A program made the position numbers and the translations under genes. Positions 43,929 through 53,100 of a stretch of 64,000 nucleotides of DNA are shown piece after piece (within the stretch, counting starts at the first letter, position 1; each line of letters opens with the position of its first letter). Origin of the DNA: CAYVHB01 sp964450865 (GTDB taxonomy: Bacteria > Bacillota > Clostridia > Saccharofermentanales > UBA5734); NCBI GenBank assembly GCA_964450865.1, contig CAYVHB010000007.1, forward strand, positions 48,569 through 112,568, read 5' to 3'. The notes under the pieces are model-generated. The model saw only the letters and a program-made list of their open reading frames with translations. It had not been told where the DNA came from and searched no databases.

Positions 43929-46100
43929 CTAGAGCAGCTCGAGTCCAGCCGTTGCGTTCTGCCCGGTGTAAGCCTGCAGCAGTTTGCTGGCAGCCGGGAA
44001 ATTATAATGGCTGGCTTGTTCATAAATTGCAGACAGGCAGACCCGGCCAGCCGGATCTTGCCATGCCTGGCGCAGGTGCTGAAGCAGCGGCAAGGCTGCA
44101 ACATCGTGCAGGGTCAGAAATTCCTGCAACTGGGCCAGGATGCTGGCGTCCGCCAAGGCCAGCGCCTGACTGGCCCGCAGCGTGTCAGTCATCGCCAGGC
44201 TGCCATTGCCATTCGCCAGGCCAGCAGCCGGCTGCAGTTCGCTTTCAGCGCCAGCCGACGTATCCTGTAACGCCTGGACCAGCGGTTCCATGCTGATGAA
44301 AAGATTTTGCATGCTTTGCGTCAGATGTTCAAATATCTCGGGCAGGCTGTTTTTCAGGCTGGCGATTTCCGCTGCATCCTGCTGCTCGGCAGGCTTGTCT
44401 GACTCGGTGAGCAGCTGTTTCAGGCGCTTATCCAGCTGCTCGCTGATATCATAGATCTGCCGCGCTGAAATGGTGCCGGATAAAGCCTTCAGCGTGTGTG
44501 TCTGCTGATAAAGCTGTCGGTACTGTGCCTCGGCGAGCATTTGCTTCATTGACTGCAATTCTTGCTGATAGAAGCGATAGAACTTGACCAGCAGCCGGCT
44601 CATAAACGACCAGTCGCCTTCAATCTGGCGTAAGCCGGCATCGATGTCAAGGCCGCTGATCCGTGGCCGGTTCAGCGGCTGCTGACTGATCCAGCGGCCG
44701 AGCACCTGATATAAGCGGGTCGCATGAATGGGTTTGGCAATGATATCATTGATGCCGCTGGCCAGCATATTGTCCTGTTCACGAGTCATCACATGGGCGG
44801 TCTGGGCTATAATCGGCACGTCAGCCCAGCCGGGCAGGCGCCGGATAGCCTGCGTCGCTTTCAGTCCATCAAAGCCGGGCATCTGGATATCCATCAGAAT
44901 CAGATCATATTTCTCGTGACGAACTGCCTCAACAGCCTGAAAACCATTGTCGGCAACCGTCACGATGGCCCCGACAGCGTGGAGCATCTGGATGATAATC
45001 TCCTGGTTGATCAGATTGTCTTCAACCAGCAGAATCTTGACGCCCTGCAACCGGTGCCAGGCCTCCGTGCCAGGAACCTGATCCGGTTCAGTCCGGGCCG
45101 CACTCTCCAAAGTAACCTGGGCTGGGACAGAAAATTCGCCAGCCAGATTTCGCGCGTCGCTCCATTGATAAAGATCGGTGACCGGGGCAGAAGCGCCGGC
45201 TTGGGAAACCAGACCATCCGCCGCGCGATTTGCCTGTTTAGCCACGGCTGAAAGCTGCGTAGCCCGCTCCGTCTGGTCAAGAAGCTGCTTCTCGACTTCT
45301 TTCAAGTGAGTAATATCCAGTAATGCACCGAGGATCTGCACCGCCGTGTCCGACTGATCACAGATAATCCGCCAGCTGGTCTGGACCCATATGATCCGGC
45401 CATCGTCTAACCGGATACGATAAGTGAACGCCCCGGGCAGGCCCTGTTGTATAGAGTGCTGGATAGCCTGATCGACTGCCAGTCTCTCATCGGGATGCAC
45501 ATGAGCCAGGTATTCTGCCAGTTTCAGGCTGGTGCGGCCATTGGCCAGCCCCTTCAGGCTCTTCAGGCCGGCTGTCCAGGTCAGTCGGTCCGCCGCAAGG
45601 TCGTATTCCCAGCTGCACATGCCGGCCAGGGCCTGCGCTTCGATCAGCCTGGACTGACTGGCAGAAAGCAGGCGGTTGGACGCTTCGAGGGCTGTCTGGG
45701 CCGACAGGAGCGCCGCGGCAGTTTGTGTCTGTTCAGTTGTCTCAATTGAATGCTCGATAATGGCTGTAATCTGCCCTTGCGGATCGAAAACCGGGAAAGC
45801 GCTCACGGCAAAGGTCCGCACCGTCTGATCGGGTAAATGCCGTGTATGCGTGACGGTAACCGGATGGCCGCTCTGAATGACCATTTCCAGCGGGCAGGGA
45901 TGGTCCTGGAAGTGACAACCTGCCTGGCTGGGTCCGGTCAGGGCATGACAGGTAGCCAGCAGATCAGGGCGTGACTTTGTTGCCTGATTGGCCATGATAA
46001 CCTGTCGGGTCTTGACATCAATAACATAGAATGGATCGGGAATCGCATTGAATATCTGATGCAGGAAGGATTCAGGGACGTTGCTCGGTACTGCGTGCAT
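43929..46100 (-). CDS. PAS-PAS-receiver-HPt signalling protein without a kinase domain
   Basis: Multi-domain phosphorelay protein of 723 residues (from ATG 46100; a longer start at 46163 has no ribosome site). Two PAS domains come first (about 10-130 and 155-275); the first carries a Cys/His-rich loop with CHALTG and CHFQDHPCPLEM. A 75-residue linker follows, then a receiver domain with phospho-acceptor D404 in LMDIQMPGFDG, then an HPt domain with HTLKALSG (His535), and a helical C-terminus. The expected HisKA and HATPase parts of a hybrid kinase are missing: no H-box or N/G-box is seen between PAS2 and the receiver. It is third in a minus-strand unit after a sensor kinase and a response regulator. 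Confidence 0.8.
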   Translation of the reverse strand: MHAVPSNVPESFLHQIFNAIPDPFYVIDVKTRQVIMANQATKSRPDLLATCHALTGPSQAGCHFQDHPCPLEMVIQSGHPVTVTHTRHLPDQTVRTFAVSAFPVFDPQGQITAIIEHSIETTEQTQTAAALLSAQTALEASNRLLSASQSRLIEAQALAGMCSWEYDLAADRLTWTAGLKSLKGLANGRTSLKLAEYLAHVHPDERLAVDQAIQHSIQQGLPGAFTYRIRLDDGRIIWVQTSWRIICDQSDTAVQILGALLDITHLKEVEKQLLDQTERATQLSAVAKQANRAADGLVSQAGASAPVTDLYQWSDARNLAGEFSVPAQVTLESAARTEPDQVPGTEAWHRLQGVKILLVEDNLINQEIIIQMLHAVGAIVTVADNGFQAVEAVRHEKYDLILMDIQMPGFDGLKATQAIRRLPGWADVPIIAQTAHVMTREQDNMLASGINDIIAKPIHATRLYQVLGRWISQQPLNRPRISGLDIDAGLRQIEGDWSFMSRLLVKFYRFYQQELQSMKQMLAEAQYRQLYQQTHTLKALSGTISARQIYDISEQLDKRLKQLLTESDKPAEQQDAAEIASLKNSLPEIFEHLTQSMQNLFISMEPLVQALQDTSAGAESELQPAAGLANGNGSLAMTDTLRASQALALADASILAQLQEFLTLHDVAALPLLQHLRQAWQDPAGRVCLSAIYEQASHYNFPAASKLLQAYTGQNATAGLELL

Positions 46101-46341
46101 GGGCAAATGAGCCTCCTGGGATTCGGCCCTGAACATGAACCGGCTGACCTGGCAGCGGTTCATGCCGTGATTTGTTGATGATCAATCATGATGGCCAGGC
46201 TGTGTCTCCGGATGCAATGCTGAATATGGCCACAAGATGGCAATCGGCACAAGTGAAGCCGGTAGTGAAAACGGGCGTTGACAGCGGGCTGCCAGGCCGG
46301 CCTTGGAACCGACCATATGGCTGGCCCTGGAGGCGGACTGT

Positions 46342-47187
46342 CTACTTGCGGCCCTTGTTGAGGGTTAGCTTGCGCACGGTATTCTCGATCTCGGTGGAGC
46401 GGGCATAAGCCCAGGCATAGCCATTGTCTTCCATGTACCCACGCCGGCAAATCTGCAAGATACGACTGGTATTGCCTGCAGCCAGATGGCGTTCGTATTC
46501 TATAATATCGGAGTTGATTTTATCCGGCAAGAGCCGATAATTGCCACGGCTGTTCTCAAGGATGTCCTTGAGTCCGACTTCAATGAGACGCTTGCGCAGC
46601 AGATACATCGTCGCATGGAAATTAGTCTGTGCCTGGCGATAATCAAAAGTTGGCCAGATGGCTTCAGTAATCCGGTCCCAGTTCAGCGGGATCCCCAGGT
46701 GGTGGGTCATGTAGGCCAGGATTTCCTTGGCTTTTGAATTCTTCCACGTCAGGGCCACGCCATCTACAAAGACATCAAAGCTGCCAAAACACTGAAAAAA
46801 CGGACGATTTTCGCCACTTGCCTGCCGGGGCCGGCCTAGCAGGCGTTGTGCAGTCCGGCGCAGCCGCTCCTCTGTCAGCGGCTTGAGGATATAATCGATG
46901 GCGCTGGCTTCATACGCATCAAGTGCATATTGGGGATAGGCCGTCACAAATACAATTTCTATTTCCGGCGCAATCTGCAGAATCTGCTGAACAAGGGCCA
47001 GCCCCTTCTGGTCCGGCATCTCAATATCAAGAAAGACGGCATCGAGCGGTGACTCGCGCAAGCAGTCGAGAAAAGAATCACTGTCAGCAAATAACCCGCA
47101 TAACGTAAATTCCGGGATCAGTCTGGCAAGCTGGGCAAAGCGTTCAAGGGCATGAGCCTCATCATCAATGGCCGCAATCCGCAGCAT
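46342..47187 (-). CDS. Response regulator with SARP-type winged helix (REC-wHTH-BTAD, SAPR family)
   Basis: Transcription factor of 281 residues. Receiver domain 1-115 has the acidic pair D8/D9, phospho-acceptor D54 in VFLDIEMPDQKG, and the late K in ILKPL. The C-terminal half (from FFQCFGSFDVFVDG) is the SARP-like winged helix followed by a short helical region, as in two-component SAPR-family regulators. The ATG at 47187 has GGAGG nine bases upstream and overlaps the end of the kinase gene by 23 bp. Targets may include the adjacent sugar transporter, which is a guess from position. Confidence 0.87.
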   Translation of the reverse strand: MLRIAAIDDEAHALERFAQLARLIPEFTLCGLFADSDSFLDCLRESPLDAVFLDIEMPDQKGLALVQQILQIAPEIEIVFVTAYPQYALDAYEASAIDYILKPLTEERLRRTAQRLLGRPRQASGENRPFFQCFGSFDVFVDGVALTWKNSKAKEILAYMTHHLGIPLNWDRITEAIWPTFDYRQAQTNFHATMYLLRKRLIEVGLKDILENSRGNYRLLPDKINSDIIEYERHLAAGNTSRILQICRRGYMEDNGYAWAYARSTEIENTVRKLTLNKGRK

Positions 47188-47842
47188 GGTCGCATACCTC
47201 CGGTACCATAAATTCCACGTGTGTACCCTGTCCGGGTTGACTGTCAATGGTCAGGCCTTTGCCAGTCAGTTGCAGCAGACGGGCATGTATATAGCGTAAG
47301 GTTCCCCCGCCAGCTGGCAAATCAGGCTGAAAAACAGTGTCAATCTGATCTGGCATCATGCCAACACCATTATCCTGAACCTGATAGAGAACACCACCCG
47401 GCACGACAGCTGCCTGCACCCGGATCAGGCCGCCCGCCGGACGACGGGCAATCCCATGACGGACAGCGTTTTCAACCAGCGGTTGCAGCACCAGGACTGG
47501 CAGCAGCGATTCCGGCCAGGCATCGATTGTGTACAGGACTTGAATCCGCTGACCAAAACGGGCCTGTTCAATGTGCAGATAGGCATGGACAAAATCCAGG
47601 TCAGCATCCAGCGTGATCAGGCTGTCAGGATTATATTCAGCCAGGCAATTGCGCATATAGACGGCCAGGTCATCAAGCAAGTGACTGGCGCGCAAATCAT
47701 CCTTCTGACAGAGATTGCTGATTGCGCCCAGCGCATTATAAAGAAAATGCGGCCGGATACGAACCCGCATCAGGGCTGGGTCTGCCAGGAGCCAGTCCGG
47801 GACCGGGTTTTTCTGTTGATCAGAATCTGCCAAATCTGCCAA
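47165..47842 (-). CDS. Soluble LytS-type sensor histidine kinase lacking input domain
   Basis: Histidine kinase of 225 residues containing only the catalytic parts: the His-kinase box RIRPHFLYNALGAISNL (His in PHFLYN) and an ATPase domain with VLQPLVENAVRHGI (N-box) and QDNGVGM (G-box). No membrane helix or sensor domain is present, so it must be soluble and may take its signal from a partner, possibly the PAS protein encoded two genes downstream. The start is a TTG with GGGG about seven bases upstream; a methionine 24 residues later (MRVRIRPHF) is a less likely alternative. Confidence 0.8.
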   Translation of the reverse strand: MADLADSDQQKNPVPDWLLADPALMRVRIRPHFLYNALGAISNLCQKDDLRASHLLDDLAVYMRNCLAEYNPDSLITLDADLDFVHAYLHIEQARFGQRIQVLYTIDAWPESLLPVLVLQPLVENAVRHGIARRPAGGLIRVQAAVVPGGVLYQVQDNGVGMMPDQIDTVFQPDLPAGGGTLRYIHARLLQLTGKGLTIDSQPGQGTHVEFMVPEVCDHAADCGH

Positions 47843-48383
47843 ACAAGAACCCCATTCTGTCTAATCGGCCGGATTTATTCATACAGGCCCGGCCAGCGCC
47901 GCCACCCGATCCCGGCCAGCACCGGCATGTAATCCCGGTATGCTGCCATTTATTAATAGAAAGTTCAGTTGCTTTTAATATTATACTCATAAAATTCCCA
48001 TAAGCCAACAGTTGATTGACCCGGAACCGTAAAAAATACAATAACATCCGTGTGTATCCACACGTTTAAATTGAGTGCATTTAATAATGAAGACTTCAAT
48101 CAGAACATTATGAATGCCTTCGCTGATTTATCCGGAAATAACTCAGGCTGATTAATTTACTAAGACAGTGGAATTACGAGCAATGAAAATATGTGAACTG
48201 GCAGGTCGTCATGGCTAGTTTGTCTGCTTGGTAACCAAGGCAACATACCCAGGCGAAACGGATGCGCTATACTGTTTTCTGGCAGACGTCGCGTCCAGCG
48301 CCGAAAATCGGCAGCCCGGAGACTTCGCAGTTTTGCAGTTTGTCAACTGACGCCCATTGCATGCCAGACGGAGGTTTTGCTTC
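47843..48383. other. 540-bp divergent intergenic region
   Basis: Separates the signalling operon (-) from aspA (+). It holds the minus-strand promoter listed separately, a CGTGTG / CACACG hairpin (48049-48054 with 48059-48064), and an 11-codon frame (MKICELAGRHG, 48183) with no good ribosome site. No tRNA-like or riboswitch-like structure was recognised. Confidence 0.5.
47980..48008 (-). promoter_or_regulatory. Sigma-70-type promoter of the signalling operon
   Basis: On the minus strand TTGGCT (48008-48003) and a perfect TATAAT (47985-47980) are separated by 17 bases. This lies about 135 bp before the kinase start, leaving room for a leader. Confidence 0.7.
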
Positions 48384-49778
48384 ATGCGAATTGAACAGGA
48401 TATGCTTGGCGAAGTGACTATCGCTGAAAGTTGTTATTATGGCAGCCAGACCCGGCGGGCCATTGATAATTTCCCCATAACCGGTCAGGCTATCCATCCG
48501 GGCCTGGTCCGGGCCCTGGTCATGGTAAAAAAAGCAGCTGTACTGACCAACCTGAGCCATGGCTTCATCGGCGAAGCGATTGGCCAGGCTATCAACCGGG
48601 CCTGTGATGAGATCCTGGCCGGATCACTGTCTGACCAGTTCGTTGTTGATGCCTTGCAGGGTGGAGCCGGAACCTCAGCCAACATGAATGTCAATGAGGT
48701 CATCGCCAACCGGGCGATTGAAATGCTCGGTGGCCAGAAAGGCGATTATCACCTTATCCATCCGCTCGATGATGTCAACCGCTATCAGTCGACCAATGAT
48801 GTCTTCCCGACCGCGCTGCGCATCGCCGCAATCTGGCGGCTCAAGTCGGTCAGCGAGCAGTTTGCCCGGCTGCAAACCGCCTTGCAGGTCAAAGAACAGG
48901 CCTTTGCCACTATCCTCAAGGTCGGACGTACCCAGCTGCAGGATGCCGTACCCGTCACGCTCGGCCAGGAATTCGGGGCCTGGGCCCAGGCCGTGGCCCG
49001 CGACCGCTGGCGTCTGTATAAAGTCGAGGAACGCCTGCGCCAGGTCAATATCGGCGGTACCGCCGTCGGCACCGGCATTAATGCCCCACGCAAGTATCTC
49101 TTCACCATGATCGAGCGGTTGCGGGAAGTTACTGGCCTGGGCCTGGCCCGGGCTGAGTACATGATGGATCCGACCCAGAACAATGACGTATTCGTTGAAG
49201 TATCCGGCTTGCTCAAGTCGGCAGCAGTCAGCCTGACGAAAATCGCCAATGACTTGCGCCTGCTGGCTTCCGGGCCCCGGGCCGGCCTGGCCGAAATCCA
49301 CCTGCCGGCCTGCCAGTCCGGCTCGTCGATCATGCCCGGCAAGGTTAATCCGGTGATTCCGGAGGCTGTCAACCAGGTCGCCTACCAGATCATGGCCAAT
49401 GACCTGGCGATTACGCTCGGCGCCCAGGCTGGCCAGCTGGAATTAAATGCCTTCCTGCCCCTGATTGCCCGTAATCTGCTGGAGATGCTCGACCTGCTCG
49501 ACCATGTCATCCCGGTTTTCATCGATCGCTGTATTGCCGGGATCACAGCCGATGAAAAGCGCTGTGCCGAACTGGTTGAGAACAGCCTGGTCCTGGTCAC
49601 GGGCCTGACCGGATATATCGGTTACGATAAGGCCGCCGAGCTGGCCAAGACCAGCCTGGCGACCGGCCAAAGCGTGCGCGCCTTGCTGGAGGCTGGCGAC
49701 CTGATCCCCCGTGACCGCCTCGACAGCATCCTGCGGGCCGAAATCATGACCAGTCCCGGCATTCCCGGCAGTAAATAG
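48384..49778 (+). CDS. aspA: Aspartate ammonia-lyase
   Basis: Converts aspartate to fumarate and ammonia. The 464-residue protein has QGGAGTSANMNVNEVIANRA, the catalytic loop signature GSSIMPGKVNPVIPE, and NQVAYQIMANDL. The PVIPE ending of that loop marks aspartase, where fumarase has PTQCE. The ATG at 48384 has GGAGG nine bases upstream. It stands 47 bp before hydF; in many Clostridia and Thermotogae aspA lies between hydG and hydF, so this is a partial version of the same cluster. Confidence 0.93.
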   Translation: MRIEQDMLGEVTIAESCYYGSQTRRAIDNFPITGQAIHPGLVRALVMVKKAAVLTNLSHGFIGEAIGQAINRACDEILAGSLSDQFVVDALQGGAGTSANMNVNEVIANRAIEMLGGQKGDYHLIHPLDDVNRYQSTNDVFPTALRIAAIWRLKSVSEQFARLQTALQVKEQAFATILKVGRTQLQDAVPVTLGQEFGAWAQAVARDRWRLYKVEERLRQVNIGGTAVGTGINAPRKYLFTMIERLREVTGLGLARAEYMMDPTQNNDVFVEVSGLLKSAAVSLTKIANDLRLLASGPRAGLAEIHLPACQSGSSIMPGKVNPVIPEAVNQVAYQIMANDLAITLGAQAGQLELNAFLPLIARNLLEMLDLLDHVIPVFIDRCIAGITADEKRCAELVENSLVLVTGLTGYIGYDKAAELAKTSLATGQSVRALLEAGDLIPRDRLDSILRAEIMTSPGIPGSK

Positions 49779-49825
49779 CCGAGCGACCGGGCAATATTGC
49801 TAAGCCCGATACAGGAGGAAGTTTC

Positions 49826-51052
49826 ATGAATACAACACCGATGGCCAATCGCGTGGTCATCGCCATTTTTGGCAAACGCAACGCCGGCAAATCGTCGCTG
49901 ATCAATGCGATAACTGGCCAGAACATTGCAGTCACCTCGCCGGTGGCCGGGACTACGACCGACCCGGTCTATAAGACGATGGAACTGCTGCCCATCGGCC
50001 CGGTCGTGATCGTGGATACCGCCGGGCTCGACGATGTCGGCGAGCTGGGTCATTTACGTGTCGAAAAAGCCTATGAGGTCTTGCGCAAGACCCATCTGGC
50101 CATCGTCGTCATCAGTGCCGAAACGGGCCTGACGGAGTTCGAGCACCATTTCATCGCGGATCTCAAAAAACGCCAGGTGCCCCTGATAGCCGTTTTTAAC
50201 AAATCCGACGTTCAGCCAGTGGCGGAGACGATGATCCGTGACCTGCGCCAGCGCCTGGCCATTCCACTGATCAGCGTCAGTGCCGCAACAGGTGAAGGAA
50301 TTGGCGCCCTCAAGGAGCTGATCATCGAAAATGCCAGATTCGATGATACCGAGCTTGGGCTCATCGGCGACCTGGTCCGGCCTGGTGAGATAGCGGTGCT
50401 GGTCACCCCGATCGACAAGGCCGCACCCAAGGGCCGCCTGATCCTGCCCCAGCAGCAGGTCATCCGCGACCTGCTGGAATCCGACGCCATTGCCGTCGTT
50501 ACCAAGGAGCACGAGCTGCAGCGCACCCTTGAGCGGTTGTCGGAAAAGCCGGCTATTGTCATAACTGATTCCCAGGCTTTTCTCAAGGTCTCGGCAGATA
50601 CGCCGCCGGACATCCCGCTGACCTCCTTCTCCATTTTATTCGCCCGGCAGAAAGGTGATCTGACCGCCATGGTCGAGGGGATCCGCCGGATCGAACAGCT
50701 CAAGCCAGCCGACAAGGTGCTGATCGTCGAAGGCTGCACCCATCATCGCCAGTCTGATGATATCGGCACCGTCAAAATCCCGCGCTGGATCCGCCAGATC
50801 GTTGGCGGTGACGTGCAGTTTGAATGGGCCTCCGGCGTCCAATACCCGAAAAACATCGAGCAATATGCAGTCATCGTCCACTGCGGCGGCTGCATGCTCA
50901 ACCGCAAAGAAATGCAGTACCGGATCGCCCTGGCCCGCGAACACGGCGTAGCCATTACTAACTACGGCATGCTGATCGCCAGGGTCATGGGTATCCTGCC
51001 GCGGGCGCTACGGCCCTTCCCGGCCGCCCTGCTGGCCCTCGAAGAAGACTGA
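49826..51052 (+). CDS. hydF: [FeFe]-hydrogenase maturation GTPase HydF
   Basis: Scaffold for building the 2Fe subcluster of [FeFe]-hydrogenase. The 408-residue protein has an Era-like GTPase domain (GKRNAGKSSLINAI, DTAGLDD, NKSD), a dimerisation domain, and the C-terminal cluster domain with EGCTHH and VHCGGCMLNRKEM, giving the CxH...CxxC ligand set. AGGAGG precedes the ATG. HydE, HydG and the hydrogenase itself are not in the window. The gene end is copied several times downstream. Confidence 0.96.
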   Translation: MNTTPMANRVVIAIFGKRNAGKSSLINAITGQNIAVTSPVAGTTTDPVYKTMELLPIGPVVIVDTAGLDDVGELGHLRVEKAYEVLRKTHLAIVVISAETGLTEFEHHFIADLKKRQVPLIAVFNKSDVQPVAETMIRDLRQRLAIPLISVSAATGEGIGALKELIIENARFDDTELGLIGDLVRPGEIAVLVTPIDKAAPKGRLILPQQQVIRDLLESDAIAVVTKEHELQRTLERLSEKPAIVITDSQAFLKVSADTPPDIPLTSFSILFARQKGDLTAMVEGIRRIEQLKPADKVLIVEGCTHHRQSDDIGTVKIPRWIRQIVGGDVQFEWASGVQYPKNIEQYAVIVHCGGCMLNRKEMQYRIALAREHGVAITNYGMLIARVMGILPRALRPFPAALLALEED

Positions 51053-51320
51053 CACCACCGGGGACAACCTTAAATTGGTCGAGAACCACATGGGCAATCC
51101 GGAGGCTGGCCCTCGAAGAAGACTGACACCACCGGGGACAGTCAATCCATGGCGGCTGTCCGTTCAATTTGAGCCTGGGCCGTTGCCTTGAAAAAGACTG
51201 CGGAGCCAGCCAACCATGGCGGCTGTCCGTTCATCTGCGACCTGTGTTTCAGCCTTGAAAAAGACGGCCAGGGGCCAGCCAGCCTTTGGTAGCTATCCAT
51301 TGTTCGATTAGCCGCCTGGT
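51031..51320 (+). repeat. Array of 67-74 bp units grown from the end of hydF
   Basis: Bases 51031-51066 (last codons, TGA stop and 15 bp beyond) recur exactly, 36 of 36, at 51105-51140. Diverged copies of the GCCcTcGAAgAAGAC block follow at 51185 and 51252. CCATGGCGGCTGTCCGTTCA occurs at 51147 and 51214, and a weaker copy lies near 51288. The array fills the whole gap to the convergent transporter gene; no terminator is seen. Confidence 0.9.
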
Positions 51321-51345
51321 CAGCCTGGGCCGATTGATCACGGCT

Positions 51346-52104
51346 TCACGACTCCTTCTTCAGGCCTGGTTTTTGCTCACCGGCCCGCACCCGGCAAAAA
51401 TCGGCTGACGGCTCGCTGGCAGCGATCCTGGCGCTCTGGCGAATCAGAAAATAAGCAATGAGACCGGTCACGACGGCCAGTCCCCCCAGGATAGCCAGCG
51501 TCACCGGCAGGGCAAGCCCCAGATCGCCGGTAGCGACCTGATAGATCGCAATGAAGCCAAACAGGATGAACGCGGCCGCTGAAATCAGCTTGATTGTCCT
51601 TTCCGGAATGCGTTTACACAAAACTACGCCGATGATAATCCCGATGCCATCGGCGATCAGCATGCCGGTCGTCGTACCCATCAGGATTGCCACAGGGTGA
51701 TCCGGCAACCGCGCAGCCAGCGCAATCGTCGCCAGCTGGGTTTTATCGCCCAGTTCAGCGATGAAAAAAGCAATTGCCACCGTCATGAGCGCCCCGAAAC
51801 GCGTCGTCCGGTTCTCTTCGCCCTCCAGTTTATCGCCGCGAATCGTCCACAGTCCGAAAAAGACAAAGGAAAGGGCCGCGAGTCCCTGGATCCAGACCTC
51901 GATTGCGGTAAAACGCGTGATCAGATTGCCAACAGCAACGGCCAAAGCATGATTGAGGACGGTTGCGACAAACACCCCGAGTAACACCTTGGATGCTTTA
52001 TAGCGCGTCGCAAAGGCCATCGCCAGCAACTGGGTCTTGTCGCCCATTTCCGCCAGCGTCACAGCACCGGCCGCAATCAACAATGAACTCAACGTAGAAG
52101 TCAT
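51346..52104 (-). CDS. UPF0016/GDT1-family cation (Mn/Ca) exporter
   Basis: Membrane protein of 252 residues with two homologous halves, each with the family motif: EMGDKTQLLAMAFATRYK near the N-terminus and ELGDKTQLATIALAAR in the middle. About six helices are predicted. Homologues export Mn2+ (bacterial MneA/Mnx types) or exchange Ca2+/Mn2+ for H+ (GDT1/TMEM165). The C-terminal 40 residues are a charged extension beyond the last helix. GGAG precedes the ATG. A short perfect dyad lies in its leader. Confidence 0.88.
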   Translation of the reverse strand: MTSTLSSLLIAAGAVTLAEMGDKTQLLAMAFATRYKASKVLLGVFVATVLNHALAVAVGNLITRFTAIEVWIQGLAALSFVFFGLWTIRGDKLEGEENRTTRFGALMTVAIAFFIAELGDKTQLATIALAARLPDHPVAILMGTTTGMLIADGIGIIIGVVLCKRIPERTIKLISAAAFILFGFIAIYQVATGDLGLALPVTLAILGGLAVVTGLIAYFLIRQSARIAASEPSADFCRVRAGEQKPGLKKES

Positions 52105-52130
52105 GCCGTTTCTCCTTCAAATTGTTTCCG

Positions 52131-52150
52131 GGATCATGGCTTCATGATCC
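52131..52150 (-). promoter_or_regulatory. Perfect dyad in the leader of the UPF0016 gene
   Basis: GGATCATG / CATGATCC with a four-base spacer (52131-52138 and 52143-52150), 27 bases before the start. It could be an operator or an RNA hairpin near the ribosome site. The 216-bp leader also has CTGCGCCAGCGCAG (about 52267). The conserved elements of the yybP-ykoY Mn riboswitch were looked for and not found. Confidence 0.45.
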
Positions 52151-52317
52151 GAATCCATGAAATATCCCGTCTCATCAAAAAACTCCAGGTCGCCGGTTAG
52201 GTGCAGCCTGATCCAGCTGGCCGCCTGGCACGCCTTCACGCCTTGCGGAAATTTCACCCCGACTGCGCTGGCGCAGCCCTGATCTCAACCGGGGACAAAG
52301 AACCAAATACCCGAAAG

Positions 52318-53100
52318 TCAGTCCGAATCGCTGCCGAAACGGTAACCGGTCATGGACAGCGAACCATATTGGCACCGCTGGTTAAAGACCATCAGCCGGT
52401 CGTTATCATCCGACGCCCCCAGGATGTACAGCAAGGGGAAATAATGATCCGGCGTCGGTACGGACAAGAGGGCGGCATTGCCATGCTGTTTATAGTCAAT
52501 CACCGCCGCAAAATCACGAGCCCCGATCCGGTCCGCGATCGTCTGGTCGAATTGCCCGGCCCACGCAGTCCCGCCCGGATTACCAAAATCGACCTGCCGT
52601 AAATTATGAACAACATTGCCACTGCCCAGGATCAATACGCCTTGTTCGCGCAACGGCCGGATTTGCTGGCCGATCTGATAATGAACAGCTGCCGCGGCCG
52701 TGCGGTCAACACTTAACTGGGTTACCGGGATAGCGGCGTCCGGATACATCCGACATAAGACAGACCAGGCACCGTGATCGATCCCCCAGTTATTATCGAC
52801 TGTCACCGCGGCACTTTCGATCAGCCCGCGGGTCAGCATGGCCAGGTCCGGCGCGCCGGGGGCCGGATACTGCACTTCATAAAGGGCCCGCGGGAAACCA
52901 TACATATCATAAACCAGACGCGGCTGAGGATCATCCATCACCCGCGTTCCCTGCGTATACCAGTGAGCAGAAATAACCAGGATCGCGGTCGGACGCGGCA
53001 AGCGCTGGCCCAGCGACTGCCACTCCCGGGTAAATTCATTATCTTCAATCGCATTCATGGGTGAACCATGGCCGACAAACATGACCGGCATCCGTTGCAT
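52318..53100 (-). CDS. YgiD-type class III extradiol dioxygenase (4,5-DOPA dioxygenase-like)
   Basis: LigB-fold ring-cleaving dioxygenase of 260 residues. Candidate metal and catalytic histidines lie in FVGHGSPMNA, ISAHWYTQG, SGNVVHNLR and TPDHYFPLLY. The ATG at 53100 (AGGAGG eight bases upstream) is preferred over the frame start at 53139. The natural substrate in anaerobes is unclear, because the reaction needs O2; a role in handling traces of oxygen or catechols is inference. It precedes the UPF0016 gene by about 210 bp. Confidence 0.88.
   Translation of the reverse strand: MQRMPVMFVGHGSPMNAIEDNEFTREWQSLGQRLPRPTAILVISAHWYTQGTRVMDDPQPRLVYDMYGFPRALYEVQYPAPGAPDLAMLTRGLIESAAVTVDNNWGIDHGAWSVLCRMYPDAAIPVTQLSVDRTAAAAVHYQIGQQIRPLREQGVLILGSGNVVHNLRQVDFGNPGGTAWAGQFDQTIADRIGARDFAAVIDYKQHGNAALLSVPTPDHYFPLLYILGASDDNDRLMVFNQRCQYGSLSMTGYRFGSDSD

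Noticed and set aside
48183..48218. Eleven-codon leader peptide before aspA
   Set aside because: No good ribosome site, no run of one amino acid, and no terminator/antiterminator pair behind it.
52105..52317. yybP-ykoY manganese riboswitch before the UPF0016 gene
   Set aside because: The gene type fits, but the conserved loop sequences could not be found in the leader.
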